From IMG/VR virus record IMGVR_UViG_3300035667_000008, positions 1-30,775 of that record: a stretch of DNA of 30,775 nt, one strand, 5' to 3'. The notes under the pieces were generated by a model, which saw nothing but the letters and a program-made list of their open reading frames with translations, had not been told where the DNA came from and did no database searches. The stretch is from a virus. Positions 1 to 6,052 of this stretch are shown here, piece by piece; within the stretch, counting starts at the first letter, position 1, and each line of letters opens with the position of its first letter. Both the position numbers and the translations under genes were made by a program.

Positions 1-106
1 CATTTCGGCCGCCGTGTTGCCCACGGCGCCGCAGGTCAGCACCGGCGTGTTCGTGGCGCTCTCGACGCTGAACTGCGGCGCCGTGGGCTACACGGCGGCC
101 GAAATG
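1..106. repeat. 34-bp inverted repeat at window start
   Basis: Positions 1-34 are the reverse complement of 73-106 with one mismatch (33 of 34), separated by 38 nt. Both arms lie inside an open coding frame. Such a long near-perfect inverted repeat inside a structural gene at the extreme edge of the sequence could be a real hairpin or a foldback artefact at a contig end. Sequence alone cannot separate the two. Confidence 0.9.
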
Positions 107-622
107 GACGTCAAGGTCCGGCGCTCACTCGAAACGAGTGAGCAGGGCACCGTGGAGCGTTCGTTCTGGACAGGCCAGGACTTCGAGGGCAATGACCTGG
201 GGATTCTCAGCCTGGACGACCGGGCTGAGGACATCCCGGTGGGCTACGATCCCGGCCTGATCACCGACGTGGTCGGCGCCCTGGAGCGGTACGCCTATAC
301 GACCCAGGGCTACGGCTACCAGGCGTATATCCACGCGCCGGTCGAGGTGGCCGCATTCGCGTTCGAGTCCGGCCTGGTCTTGATCGACGGCAACCGCAAG
401 GTCACGCCGATGGGCTCGATCTGGTCGTTCGGGGCCTACCCGGGCGGCTCGATCATCATCACCGGCCAGACCACGGTCTGGCGTGGGGATGTCGTGGTCT
501 CCCAATCGTTCGAGACGACCACGAATGAAGTCCTACTGGTGGCCGAGCGCGCCTACTCGGTCGCGTTCGAGTGCTTCGCCGGTCGCGCCGAATTCGATCC
601 CCTGGAGTTGACCTCACCATGA
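2..622 (+). CDS. putative capsid-type structural protein (5' partial)
   Basis: The frame is open to the left edge, so the true start may lie outside; a GTG at 14 is the first start candidate inside. About 200 residues are seen. The visible part has a segment near residues 30-50 with basic residues and an ERSFWTG motif, then a mixed alpha/beta stretch with IHAPVEVAAFAFESG and TPMGSIWSFGAYPGG. This pattern resembles proteins encoded in the capsid region of Streptomyces phages. The stop codon overlaps the next start (ATGA), so the two genes are translationally coupled. The first 34 bases belong to an inverted repeat, so the first dozen residues are uncertain. A virion head role is inferred from pattern and position; I see no catalytic motif. 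Confidence 0.55.
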   Translation: MSAAVLPTAPQVSTGVFVALSTLNCGAVGYTAAEMDVKVRRSLETSEQGTVERSFWTGQDFEGNDLGILSLDDRAEDIPVGYDPGLITDVVGALERYAYTTQGYGYQAYIHAPVEVAAFAFESGLVLIDGNRKVTPMGSIWSFGAYPGGSIIITGQTTVWRGDVVVSQSFETTTNEVLLVAERAYSVAFECFAGRAEFDPLELTSP

Positions 623-1311
623 CCAACCTCATTTGTGCCCGCCCTCTCCAGGGGTCCACGCTCCGCGTGACCCAGCTCGATGAGTGCGGTAACCCGATCT
701 TCGGGGACTGTGCGTTCGCCGTCTCCGACGGCTACGTTCAGGCCGTTCTCACCCCCAACGTGGAGGACGGCGAGCGATTCCTCCAGCGCAACGCGGCGGG
801 CCGGGCGATCGTCAACCAGCGCTCGCTCCCCCTGCTGAACTGGTACGACGTCTCGATCCAGTTCCAGGAGGTGGACCCGGAGCTCTTCACGATCATCACG
901 GGCCTGGAGCCGTACATGGACGACCAGGACAACGTGATCGGGTTCCCGGTCACCGAGTCCGACTACGCCACGGCGAACTTCGCCCTGGAGGTCTGGATGG
1001 GCAACGCCGAGGAGGAGTGCCTCCCCGGTGAGCCGCTGCCGTTCTTCGGCTACAACCTGCTGCCGTGGGTCGTCGAGGGCGCGCTGTCCGAGGACATCAC
1101 GATCACGAACGACCTGATCACCTTCACGGTGGTCGGCCGCACCCACAAGGGCACGCCGTGGGGCGTCGGCCCGTACGACGTCGTGCGGGATGCCGGTGGC
1201 GACCCGGCGCCGCTGTTCACGGCCATCCCGGCCGACACGCACCACTTGCCGATCTGGACCCAGCTCGCGCCGCCGGTGGCCGAGTGTGGTTGCCAGAGCT
1301 TGTCGAGCTAG
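619..1311 (+). CDS. phage structural protein, capsid- or tail-tube-like
   Basis: This encodes 230 residues from an ATG that overlaps the upstream stop codon by 4 nt (ATGA); a purine-rich GGAG lies about 11 nt upstream. The sequence is acidic, beta-rich and free of membrane segments or signal peptide, with paired cysteines near the N-terminus (CARPLQGSTLRVTQLDECG) and the C-terminus (ECGCQ). It resembles a structural protein commonly found next to capsid genes in Streptomyces siphophages. Position immediately before the head-tail adaptor gene favours a capsid-associated or major tail subunit. The exact role is uncertain, because in many siphophages the major tail gene lies further downstream, just before the chaperones. 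A GC-rich terminator-like hairpin follows. Confidence 0.5.
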   Translation: MTNLICARPLQGSTLRVTQLDECGNPIFGDCAFAVSDGYVQAVLTPNVEDGERFLQRNAAGRAIVNQRSLPLLNWYDVSIQFQEVDPELFTIITGLEPYMDDQDNVIGFPVTESDYATANFALEVWMGNAEEECLPGEPLPFFGYNLLPWVVEGALSEDITITNDLITFTVVGRTHKGTPWGVGPYDVVRDAGGDPAPLFTAIPADTHHLPIWTQLAPPVAECGCQSLSS

Positions 1312-1335
1312 TCTCGGCGGGATTGACGGCCCAGC

Positions 1336-1370
1336 AGGCCCGGCCGGGGAGAAACTTCCCCGCCGGGCCT
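1336..1370 (+). terminator. GC-rich hairpin terminator
   Basis: The arms 1336-1350 and 1357-1370 pair over 14 bp with one bulged C, around a 6-nt loop. There is no U-tract, as is common in high-GC actinobacteria and their phages. It lies after the stop at 1311 and just before a TACGCT box, so it could separate two transcription units. Confidence 0.55.
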
Positions 1371-1376
1371 GTCCCG

Positions 1377-1382
1377 TACGCT
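1377..1382 (+). promoter_or_regulatory. TACGCT -10 box (late-type)
   Basis: TACGCT matches the TANNNT pattern of actinobacterial -10 boxes and the TACGCT found before the tape measure gene at 6053. No convincing -35 is seen. The next gene starts 25 nt downstream and has its own AGGAGG-type ribosome binding site, so this transcript would not be leaderless. Confidence 0.4.
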
Positions 1383-1406
1383 GGACCGCGACGACAGGAG
1401 GCCCAG

Positions 1407-2225
1407 ATGGCCGCACCGTGTGACTGGGTGGTGGACCCCGTAGAGCTCGGGGTGTGCTCGACCTGGGCCGATTACACCGACGCGCAGCAGGCAACCGCGC
1501 TGGCGCTGGCAACCGGCTTCCTCTGGGCGGCCACCGGTCGCCGGTTCGGGGTCTGCCCGCTGACCGTACGACCCTCGCAGGCTCATCGGGGGGAGCAGGC
1601 CTACCAGACGTATGAGGTCGTTCCGGGATCCCAGGCGGGCCTCGGCGTGGCTGGCGGGCCGTTCTTGTTCGACGGCCGCTGGTTCAATCAGGGATGCGCC
1701 TCGGCGTGCTGCGGCCAGCGCGCGTGCGCCATCGTGCTGCGCGGCCCGGTGGTCAGCGTGGACGATGTGACCGTGGGCACCGAGACGGTCCCCCCGAGTG
1801 CGTACCGGGTCGATGTGACCAACGGGACCTACCTGCTGGTCCGGCTCGACGGCGAGTGCTGGCCGACGTGTCAGAACTTCACGGCCGCGCCGGGCGAGGA
1901 GGGCTCGTTCGAGGTCACCTACGAGATCGGGCGCGAGCTTCCACTCATGCTCCAGGTGGCTACCGCGCTGCTGGCGTGCGAGTACGGCAAGAGCCTCACC
2001 GGCGGTGTGTGCGCGCTACCCGCCAAGATGACCCGGCTCACCCGCCAGGGTGTCGAGCTGGAGGTGGCCAGCGCCGACCCGGATGATGGCAAGACCGGGA
2101 TCAAGATCGTGGACGATGTGATCAGCTCGCTCAACCCGACCGGCCGCAAGAGTCCTCCGTTGCTCCTCTCCCCGGATCTGCCCGAGAACTGCGACCGCGT
2201 GACGGTCTGGGTAGGAGGTTCCTGA
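1407..2225 (+). CDS. head-to-tail adaptor-like protein
   Basis: This encodes 272 residues. The ATG is chosen because ACAGGAGG lies 6-13 nt upstream. The N-terminal part (CSTWADYTDAQQATALALATGFLWAATGRRFG) is a helical segment typical of phage head-tail connector or adaptor proteins, which dock beneath the portal. The middle is cysteine-rich (CASACCGQRAC) and beta-rich, and the C-terminus contains a second helical stretch (LMLQVATALLACEYG). Position after capsid-region genes and before neck genes supports a connector role. The start of the next gene overlaps its stop (TGATGG), so they are translationally coupled. The adaptor assignment rests on pattern and synteny; I see no enzymatic motif. Confidence 0.6.
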   Translation: MAAPCDWVVDPVELGVCSTWADYTDAQQATALALATGFLWAATGRRFGVCPLTVRPSQAHRGEQAYQTYEVVPGSQAGLGVAGGPFLFDGRWFNQGCASACCGQRACAIVLRGPVVSVDDVTVGTETVPPSAYRVDVTNGTYLLVRLDGECWPTCQNFTAAPGEEGSFEVTYEIGRELPLMLQVATALLACEYGKSLTGGVCALPAKMTRLTRQGVELEVASADPDDGKTGIKIVDDVISSLNPTGRKSPPLLLSPDLPENCDRVTVWVGGS

Positions 2226-2773
2226 TGGCTGTTTCCGACCCGCTCGTGATGCCGTTCGCCCGGGAGCTGTTGGATTGCCTGGCTCAGGAAATGAGCAAGG
2301 TCGAAAACCCGCCCAAGTACGTCCAGCTCCGGCCGGGCGACGTCGTTGACCACTTACTGTCAACTTTCCAGGACGAGTGCTGTGAGGGTCTGGCCTGGGT
2401 GCGCCCGGCTGGATTCTTTCCCAGCTCGACTGTGTTCCCGAACCAGGACGAGACGCCGTTGCCGAAGGGTGTTTCATCCTGGGCTGTCACGCTGGAGCTC
2501 GGCTCGGTGCGGTGCGCGCCGACGCCGGACGCTGACGCCATCCCGACCGGCGAGGAGTGGGATGTCACCACCCAGGCCGTGATGGACGACGCTGCCGCTC
2601 TGCGGCGTGCGATCTGCTGCTTCATCGACGGCAGGCCCGGCCGGAACCAGAAGGTGCTCATCGGTGAGTGGCAGCCGCTGAGCGTGCAGGGCGGCTGTGT
2701 CGGCGGCATCATGCCGGTGATCATCCGGGGTCCGATCTGCGATTGCGCCGAGGCGGGACCTGTTTCATCCTGA
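2225..2773 (+). CDS. neck/connector-region structural protein
   Basis: This encodes 182 residues, with its ATG overlapping the previous stop and GTAGGAGG just upstream. The protein has a helical N-terminus and then mixed alpha/beta sequence with several cysteines (ECCEG, ICCF, ICDC); no membrane segment or known motif is visible. Its place between an adaptor-like and an HK97 gp10-like neck gene suggests a head-tail joining protein. An operator-like palindrome lies within it at 2346-2363. A strong hairpin terminator follows the stop, which ends this operon ahead of the minus-strand non-coding segment. Function is inferred from position only. Confidence 0.55.
   Translation: MAVSDPLVMPFARELLDCLAQEMSKVENPPKYVQLRPGDVVDHLLSTFQDECCEGLAWVRPAGFFPSSTVFPNQDETPLPKGVSSWAVTLELGSVRCAPTPDADAIPTGEEWDVTTQAVMDDAAALRRAICCFIDGRPGRNQKVLIGEWQPLSVQGGCVGGIMPVIIRGPICDCAEAGPVSS
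2346..2363. promoter_or_regulatory. operator-like palindrome, intragenic (10/10)
   Basis: TTGAC-CACTTACT-GTCAA. Both half-sites are perfect. No -10 box lies at the expected distance. It lies in frame as V-D-H-L-L-S-T and uses a TCA serine codon, which is uncommon in this GC-rich sequence. Confidence 0.55.
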
Positions 2774-2781
2774 CGCAAGAA

Positions 2782-2806
2782 GTCCCGGGGGTCTGAGCCC
2801 CGGGAC
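2782..2806 (+). terminator. perfect hairpin terminator
   Basis: A 9-bp perfect stem (2782-2790 with 2798-2806) with a 7-nt loop lies right after the connector operon. Being symmetrical, it may also end the minus-strand transcript arriving from about 3322. Confidence 0.7.
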
Positions 2807-2882
2807 CTCTGCTGTGCTGCCTCTGACCTTACAGGCGTGTCGTTCAAGATCGCCATAGGTCAGACCGTTGGAATGTAACCCT

Positions 2883-2946
2883 TCTGATCGGCCACGTGGA
2901 CGGAGTCGAACCGCCGACATCCTCCTGAGCTTCCCGGTTGATCAGA
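2883..2946 (-). tRNA. tRNA-like unit (T-arm at 2915-2899)
   Basis: The T-arm GGCGG-TTCGACT-CCGTC pairs fully (one G-U). A 7-bp outer stem can form between 2946-2940 and 2889-2883, but nine extra bases lie between it and the T-arm. The hairpin at 2950-2934, with GAT in its loop, competes with the outer stem. No standard cloverleaf results, so this is a low-confidence tRNA or remnant. Confidence 0.25.
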
Positions 2947-3117
2947 CCGGGCTGTACTGAACTCGACACAGCAGTTCAGGCCAGTAAAAGGCCCTCTGTC
3001 CTCTGAGGTACACGCGGCACCCGTGATCCCCTCACCCCATGCCCTGAGCTCGGTTCACACTGGCGGGCGAGGCATCGCCCTTGCCCAGACCCAGGATTAG
3101 CGTCCTGGTCCGAACCG

Positions 3118-3180
3118 CGATGAGGAGAGGATTCGAACCTCTCTGCGCGGGTCGCGTCGCCCTTTTCGCCACCATGGTCA
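3118..3180 (-). tRNA. tRNA-like unit (T-arm at 3143-3125)
   Basis: A perfect T-arm (GAGAGG-TTCGAAT-CCTCTC) is preceded by sequence that looks like the D-arm of a leucine or serine tRNA (GGCGAAAAGGGCGACGC at about 3171-3155). The anticodon arm that should lie between them is absent, and I find no 5' acceptor strand for CCTCATC. It looks like a tRNA gene with an internal deletion. Confidence 0.3.
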
Positions 3181-3205
3181 AGGGGAATCGAACCCCACCC
3201 GGACC

Positions 3206-3297
3206 AACCGGACGCCCGAATCGAACGGGCCTAACGCACCAATCTCATCTGCCAAGGCAGCTCGACCCGCCATCTGAGGAGCACATCCCCGCCCGGT
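3206..3297 (-). tRNA. tRNA-like unit (T-arm at 3230-3214)
   Basis: A perfect T-arm (GCCCG-TTCGATT-CGGGC) is directly followed by GTCCGGT (3213-3207). That can pair with ACCGGGC at 3297-3291 over 7 bp, giving about 92 nt, the length of a class II tRNA. A GCTC/GAGC D-stem is possible, but its loop and the spacer before it are too long. I cannot place a normal anticodon arm. Real or decayed tRNA is undecided. Confidence 0.35.
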
Positions 3298-3328
3298 CGC
3301 TTCCTGCCTCGCTGCCTTACGAATGGCA

Positions 3329-3357
3329 ACATTACCGCCATGCCGGGGAGGTGTCAA
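3329..3357 (-). promoter_or_regulatory. early-type promoter for cluster A RNA
   Basis: On the minus strand, -35 TTGACA (3357-3352) and -10 TAATGT (3334-3329) are separated by exactly 17 bp. This is the same architecture as the early promoters at 21799 and 23219. The operator half-site is only partly kept (TTGAC-N8-GGCAT). It points into the non-coding segment, not into any gene. Confidence 0.7.
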
Positions 3358-3361
3358 GCGG

Positions 3362-3367
3362 TAGTCT
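3362..3367 (+). promoter_or_regulatory. TAGTCT -10 box for leaderless start
   Basis: TAGTCT lies exactly 6 nt before the ATG at 3374. The same TANNNT-N6-start arrangement occurs at 3835, 6053 and 16959. With no room for a ribosome binding site, this predicts a leaderless mRNA. It lies close behind, and divergent from, the minus-strand promoter at 3357-3329. Confidence 0.55.
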
Positions 3368-3373
3368 CGGCTC

Positions 3374-3805
3374 ATGGCTGAATACGTGCTGAACCTCAAG
3401 GTGGACAAGCTCCAGGGCGTCGGCCAGCGCCGCGCCAAGAGCCTGGTCACCCGGTTCACCCGGCGCACCTTCAACTACTCCCAGACCCGCGTACCCGTGG
3501 ACACCGGCTACTTGCGCGCTTCCGGATCGACGTCGATCGAGACTGGCACCACCAGCGTGGTCGGGACGATCATCTACACGGCGGAATATGCAGCGGCCGT
3601 GCACAATGGCCGCCGTGCGCTGACCATCCGGCCGCACAATCCAAGCGGCTACCTCTGGTTCACGGTGGGCGGCAAGCGGGTCCGAGCCAAGGAAGTGCAC
3701 CAGCCAGCCCGCAAGGGCCGTCCGTACCTGGCCAACGCGCTCCAGAAAGCAGCTGGCTCATCCAGGGACTTCCAGGTGCGTATCGGGGCCGGAGCGCCGA
3801 TCTGA
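3374..3805 (+). CDS. HK97 gp10-like neck/tail completion protein
   Basis: This encodes 143 residues. The motif VPVDTGYLRASGSTSI near residues 38-53, followed by a beta-rich YTAEYAAAVHNG and a C-terminal RPYLANAL, is the classic pattern of HK97 gp10-type proteins, which join head and tail in siphophages. The N-terminus is basic and helical. The ATG at 3374 is chosen for the TAGTCT-N6-ATG leaderless arrangement; no good ribosome binding site is present. It is the first gene after the non-coding cluster and is followed by another leaderless-type start at 3847. Confidence 0.75.
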   Translation: MAEYVLNLKVDKLQGVGQRRAKSLVTRFTRRTFNYSQTRVPVDTGYLRASGSTSIETGTTSVVGTIIYTAEYAAAVHNGRRALTIRPHNPSGYLWFTVGGKRVRAKEVHQPARKGRPYLANALQKAAGSSRDFQVRIGAGAPI

Positions 3806-3834
3806 CGGTCGTGAGATGTCCGGTCGCTCTGGGG

Positions 3835-3840
3835 TAGGGT
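3835..3840 (+). promoter_or_regulatory. TAGGGT -10 box for leaderless start
   Basis: TAGGGT is followed by 6 nt and then the ATG at 3847, the same spacing as at 3362, 6053 and 16959. No ribosome binding site is visible before this ATG. Confidence 0.5.
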
Positions 3841-3846
3841 GGCCCC

Positions 3847-4260
3847 ATGACCGAACCGACGGAAGACACCCAGGTCCCGGAGCGGGAGATCACCTTCCAC
3901 GACCGGCAGATCTGGGTCAAGCCGCCCAAGCCAGAACAGCTCTTGGTCTGGCAGCGCACCCTCAAGCGGCTTCAGCAGCCAGGCCTGACCTGGACCGGAG
4001 AGAGCGTGATGGCCGCGCTCGAACGGCTCCGGCTGATCATCGACTCAGTGATCCTGAACCAGGTCGACAAGGACTGGCTGGACGATCAGATGCTGGCCGG
4101 GAACCTGGAGATGAAGGACACCTCCGAAATCGTCCACCTCACGATCGACGCGTTCGGCCAGCCGACCAACCGCGCCGAACGCCGGACTACCGCCAAGAAG
4201 GCAGCCCCGGCCAAGAAGGCAGTTCGTAAGACTGCTCCGTCCAGAAAGATGATCCCGTGA
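3847..4260 (+). CDS. tail assembly chaperone-like protein
   Basis: This encodes 137 residues. The N-terminal half is mixed alpha/beta (EITFHDRQIWVKPPKPEQLLVWQRTLKRL), followed by helical sequence and a lysine/alanine-rich C-terminus (TAKKAAPAKKAVRKTAPS). Small acidic-to-basic proteins of this kind sit between the neck genes and the tape measure gene and act as tail assembly chaperones that bind it. In many siphophages two such products arise by -1 frameshifting. Here the next gene (4257) is in the -1 frame, but only 27 nt of that frame are open upstream and I see no strong slippery heptamer. The role comes from position and general character. Confidence 0.6.
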   Translation: MTEPTEDTQVPEREITFHDRQIWVKPPKPEQLLVWQRTLKRLQQPGLTWTGESVMAALERLRLIIDSVILNQVDKDWLDDQMLAGNLEMKDTSEIVHLTIDAFGQPTNRAERRTTAKKAAPAKKAVRKTAPSRKMIP

Positions 4261-4634
4261 TGATGGCTCCCGAAGGCGCCCGCGACATCGACCCGGCCAT
4301 GGTGCTCGGTACCCGCGAGCACGCGGCGGCCATCACTGAGAGCCGCTACCCGGGCGTGATCGACGCACTCCAGTGGCTGTGTTTCTCGCACCTCCCCAAG
4401 ACGTTGTGGCGCTTCTCGGCGCCGTTCTACGGGGCGGCCATGGACCTGCTCCAGGAGATCCGGACCGATTCGCCTGAGCTGATCAGCGCGCTGAACGGAC
4501 TTATCGCGGCCAAGGATCACGCGATGCGCGCCGGGATCAAGCACGACACCGGCCGCGCCGGTCCGGTCGCGCGCCCGCAGACCGTGGTCAATCCGCCGTT
4601 GTTCGAAGACAAGCGATCGAGCGGTGGCGCATGA
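4257..4634 (+). CDS. small helical protein, possible Acb2/Tad1-like hairpin or chaperone partner
   Basis: This encodes 125 residues from a GTG (ATG at 4260 is possible) that overlaps the previous stop. The central part, SHLPKTLWRFSAPFYGAAMDLL and then TDSPELISALNGLIAAKDHAMRAG, is a two-helix pattern: an HLP motif followed by a P-x-x-A-L-x-x-L-x-x-A-K-D helix. It is widespread in actinophages and reminds me of the hairpin domain in Acb2/Tad1-type proteins, which sequester cyclic-nucleotide signals of bacterial immune systems. That link is from memory and not established. The -1 frame relation to the preceding gene leaves open that it is the frameshift extension of the tail chaperone. There is no signal peptide or membrane segment. 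Confidence 0.6.
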   Translation: MMMAPEGARDIDPAMVLGTREHAAAITESRYPGVIDALQWLCFSHLPKTLWRFSAPFYGAAMDLLQEIRTDSPELISALNGLIAAKDHAMRAGIKHDTGRAGPVARPQTVVNPPLFEDKRSSGGA

Positions 4635-5020
4635 GCAGGGAATTCACGCTGGTCGACAGCGACGGTAAGGGCGTCTGCGATGTTGAGCTGGCCGGGGACG
4701 CGGTGGACGTCAGCGACGGCTTCCACACGTTCGGCGAGCTCTACGATCACCGGCGCGCGCTGACCGCCGCGCTGGCCAGCGCATTGAACTTCAGCTCCTG
4801 GCGCTCCAAGGCGCACCACCCGGATGATGATCCGATGTTCGAGGGTGGCTACTTCATCGTCGGCATCGGCCTCGATCCTCAGGGCACGATCACCTATCAC
4901 TACAAGCTGGAGCACTGGGACGATTTCAGCGACGTGCCGGAGCTGGAGCACGCGCCCAAGTGGGACGGCGCGCTGCCAGCGGAGAGCGTGACCCGGCTGC
5001 TGGCCTGGGCCAAGGCCTGA
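4631..5020 (+). CDS. WDGH-domain-like hypothetical protein
   Basis: This encodes 129 residues, with its ATG overlapping the previous stop (ATGA). The order of motifs HTFGELYDHRRALTAAL, SWRSKAHHPDD, MFEGGYFIVGI, ITYHYKLEHWDDF and APKWDGALP matches a small phage-encoded family often labelled WDGH domain. Here the last residue of the signature is A instead of H. Many conserved His, Asp and Trp residues suggest a metal- or nucleotide-handling role, but no function is known to me. Members are usually accessory genes, so its place within the tail assembly block suggests a passenger gene rather than a structural one. Confidence 0.65.
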   Translation: MSREFTLVDSDGKGVCDVELAGDAVDVSDGFHTFGELYDHRRALTAALASALNFSSWRSKAHHPDDDPMFEGGYFIVGIGLDPQGTITYHYKLEHWDDFSDVPELEHAPKWDGALPAESVTRLLAWAKA

Positions 5021-5022
5021 CC

Positions 5023-5736
5023 GTGGACGTGGACCCGGCTGCCTCGATGCGCTGCTGGGCCATTGAGATCGAGTTGGGGGGCCGGACCTTCGAGGTACCG
5101 GCCCTCCCGGCCGTCGACTGGTGGCCGGTGCTGGCTTCAGCCGACCTGATGGCCGTTCTTGACATGATCGTGTCAACCCCAGGCGAGGAGCTCGACCTGG
5201 ACGCCATGCTGCTGGACGGCAGTCTCACCGGGGATGAGCTGAGCGTGGCGCTGATGGACGCCGTGGAGGCCGCCGCCGGGCGCTCGTTCCACGTCGCGTT
5301 CGTGCTCGCGACCGTGGGCCAGGCATCGTGGCCGCTGGTCGGTGGAGCACTGGCTCAGCGCGGGTTCCGCTGGGACACCCAGCCGCTCGGTGCCGCGCTC
5401 GATGCCGTGCACTCGATCATCATGAGCAACTTCGCTGAGCAGAAGGATCGTGACAAGTTCGTCCGGCTGCTGGAGAACGAGACGCTGACGACCGGCAGGA
5501 AACGGACGCCGGACCCGGAGAAGATCGTCACCGAGTTCGAGACTCTGGCCGGGCCGATGCCTACTGGTGGCCTGACAGCCACCGGCGAGCCGTCCGATAG
5601 TGCACGCTCCAGAACTCAGACACAGCGCCAGCAGCCCCGCCAGGACGACCCGTCGCGCGTGCCCAGGCGCCAACGCGTGCCACGCGCTCAAAGTGGTCCG
5701 GCGGCCAGCTCCGGGCGCCCGCAGGGCGCGGCATAG
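5023..5736 (+). CDS. tail assembly chaperone-like protein
   Basis: This encodes up to 237 residues from GTG 5023, 2 nt after the previous stop; ATG 5047 is an alternative. Residues 10-130 are mostly helical (PALPAVDWWPVLASADLMAVLDM, DELSVALMDAVEAAAGR, VLATVGQASWPLVGGALAQRG), a pattern seen in chaperone-type proteins just upstream of tape measure genes in Streptomyces phages. The last 58 or so codons run antisense to the minus-strand gene 5561-5992 and read as low-complexity Arg/Gln/Ser/Pro, so the original C-terminus may have been shorter. An operator-like palindrome lies at 5159-5176. Confident as a gene; the exact end and role are less sure. Confidence 0.65.
   Translation: MDVDPAASMRCWAIEIELGGRTFEVPALPAVDWWPVLASADLMAVLDMIVSTPGEELDLDAMLLDGSLTGDELSVALMDAVEAAAGRSFHVAFVLATVGQASWPLVGGALAQRGFRWDTQPLGAALDAVHSIIMSNFAEQKDRDKFVRLLENETLTTGRKRTPDPEKIVTEFETLAGPMPTGGLTATGEPSDSARSRTQTQRQQPRQDDPSRVPRRQRVPRAQSGPAASSGRPQGAA
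5159..5176. promoter_or_regulatory. operator-like palindrome, intragenic (10/10)
   Basis: TTGAC-ATGATCGT-GTCAA, with both half-sites perfect and no associated -10 box. It reads in frame as L-D-M-I-V-S-T, the same frame relation as the other intragenic sites. Confidence 0.55.
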
Positions 5737-5992
5737 CCAACATCCGGTATTGAGCCTCACCCTCCCCGAGTAACGCGCTGGCGGCCACGCTGGCGAGCTG
5801 GCGCACCGGGATCTGAGCGAGCACCGTGGACGTGATCGGGTCGCCGTCATCGCGTGCCCAGATCACCAGGCCGCGCACCTCAGGCCGCTCACTGTTCTCG
5901 TTCAGATAGACGTCTACCGTCCAGGGAAAGGACGGATCGATCACCTGCACAGAGTTGCCCATGTTCGAGAGCTGAGCTCGTGAGACGTCCAT
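5561..5992 (-). CDS. minus-strand gene with C-terminal HTH-like region (moron candidate)
   Basis: This encodes 143 residues from ATG 5992, or 146 from ATG 6001. The N-terminal two thirds is beta-rich (VQVIDPSFPWTVDVYL, EVRGLVIWARD, TSTVLAQIPVRQLASVAASALL). The C-terminus (HFERVARVGAWARATGRP, then AVSEFWSVHYRTARRWLSG) matches a helix-turn-helix pattern common in actinobacterial and actinophage proteins, where a helix before GRP is followed by an A-V-x-x-x-F-x-V-x-x-x-T-A-x-x-W segment. That suggests nucleic acid binding. It is the only gene on this strand within the structural region and overlaps the end of the chaperone gene tail to tail by about 176 nt. TAGGAT lies 7 nt before ATG 5992, compatible with a leaderless start. 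Real rather than antisense shadow: the residue pattern is protein-like throughout. Confidence 0.65.
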   Translation of the reverse strand: MDVSRAQLSNMGNSVQVIDPSFPWTVDVYLNENSERPEVRGLVIWARDDGDPITSTVLAQIPVRQLASVAASALLGEGEAQYRMLAMPRPAGARSWPPDHFERVARVGAWARATGRPGGAAGAVSEFWSVHYRTARRWLSGHQ

Positions 5993-6052
5993 GGCGGCCA
6001 TCCTAGCCGAGATGCCACCCTAGCCCGGAGTGACGGGACATCATCCGGTCCG

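Larger units (their letters stand above)
2815..3322 (-). ncRNA. non-coding segment with tRNA-like T-arms (cluster A)
   Basis: About 500 bases hold no credible gene on either strand. Read on the minus strand, it contains four T-arm-like hairpins with tRNA-type TTCGANT loops: 3230-3214 (perfect 5-bp stem), 3196-3182 (4 bp), 3143-3125 (6 bp) and 2915-2899 (5 bp, one G-U). Other small hairpins look like anticodon arms: 3108-3091 (6-bp stem, 6-nt loop), 2993-2979 (7-nt loop) and 2950-2934 (loop CTGATCA). A consensus-like early promoter (3357-3329) points into it, and the terminator at 2806-2782 lies at its end. I could not fold a complete standard cloverleaf around any T-arm. It may be a decayed tRNA array, a set of aberrant tRNAs, or a structured RNA derived from tRNAs. 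Confidence 0.55.

Noticed and set aside
553-1512. Long minus-strand open frame (319 codons) opposite the structural genes
   Set aside because: It is antisense to two convincing plus-strand genes, is rich in Arg/Gly/His/Val as antisense of GC-rich coding DNA usually is, and has no start signals.
2815-3360. Plus-strand frame 3081-3392 in cluster A as a gene
   Set aside because: It reads across reverse complements of T-arms and over the promoter region, and its residues (RRGFEPL, ERTGLTHQ-like) are typical of antisense tRNA sequence.
4190-4260. Programmed -1 frameshift between the genes at 3847 and 4257
   Set aside because: Only 27 nt of the -1 frame are open before the second start and no typical slippery heptamer is present; kept only as an alternative.
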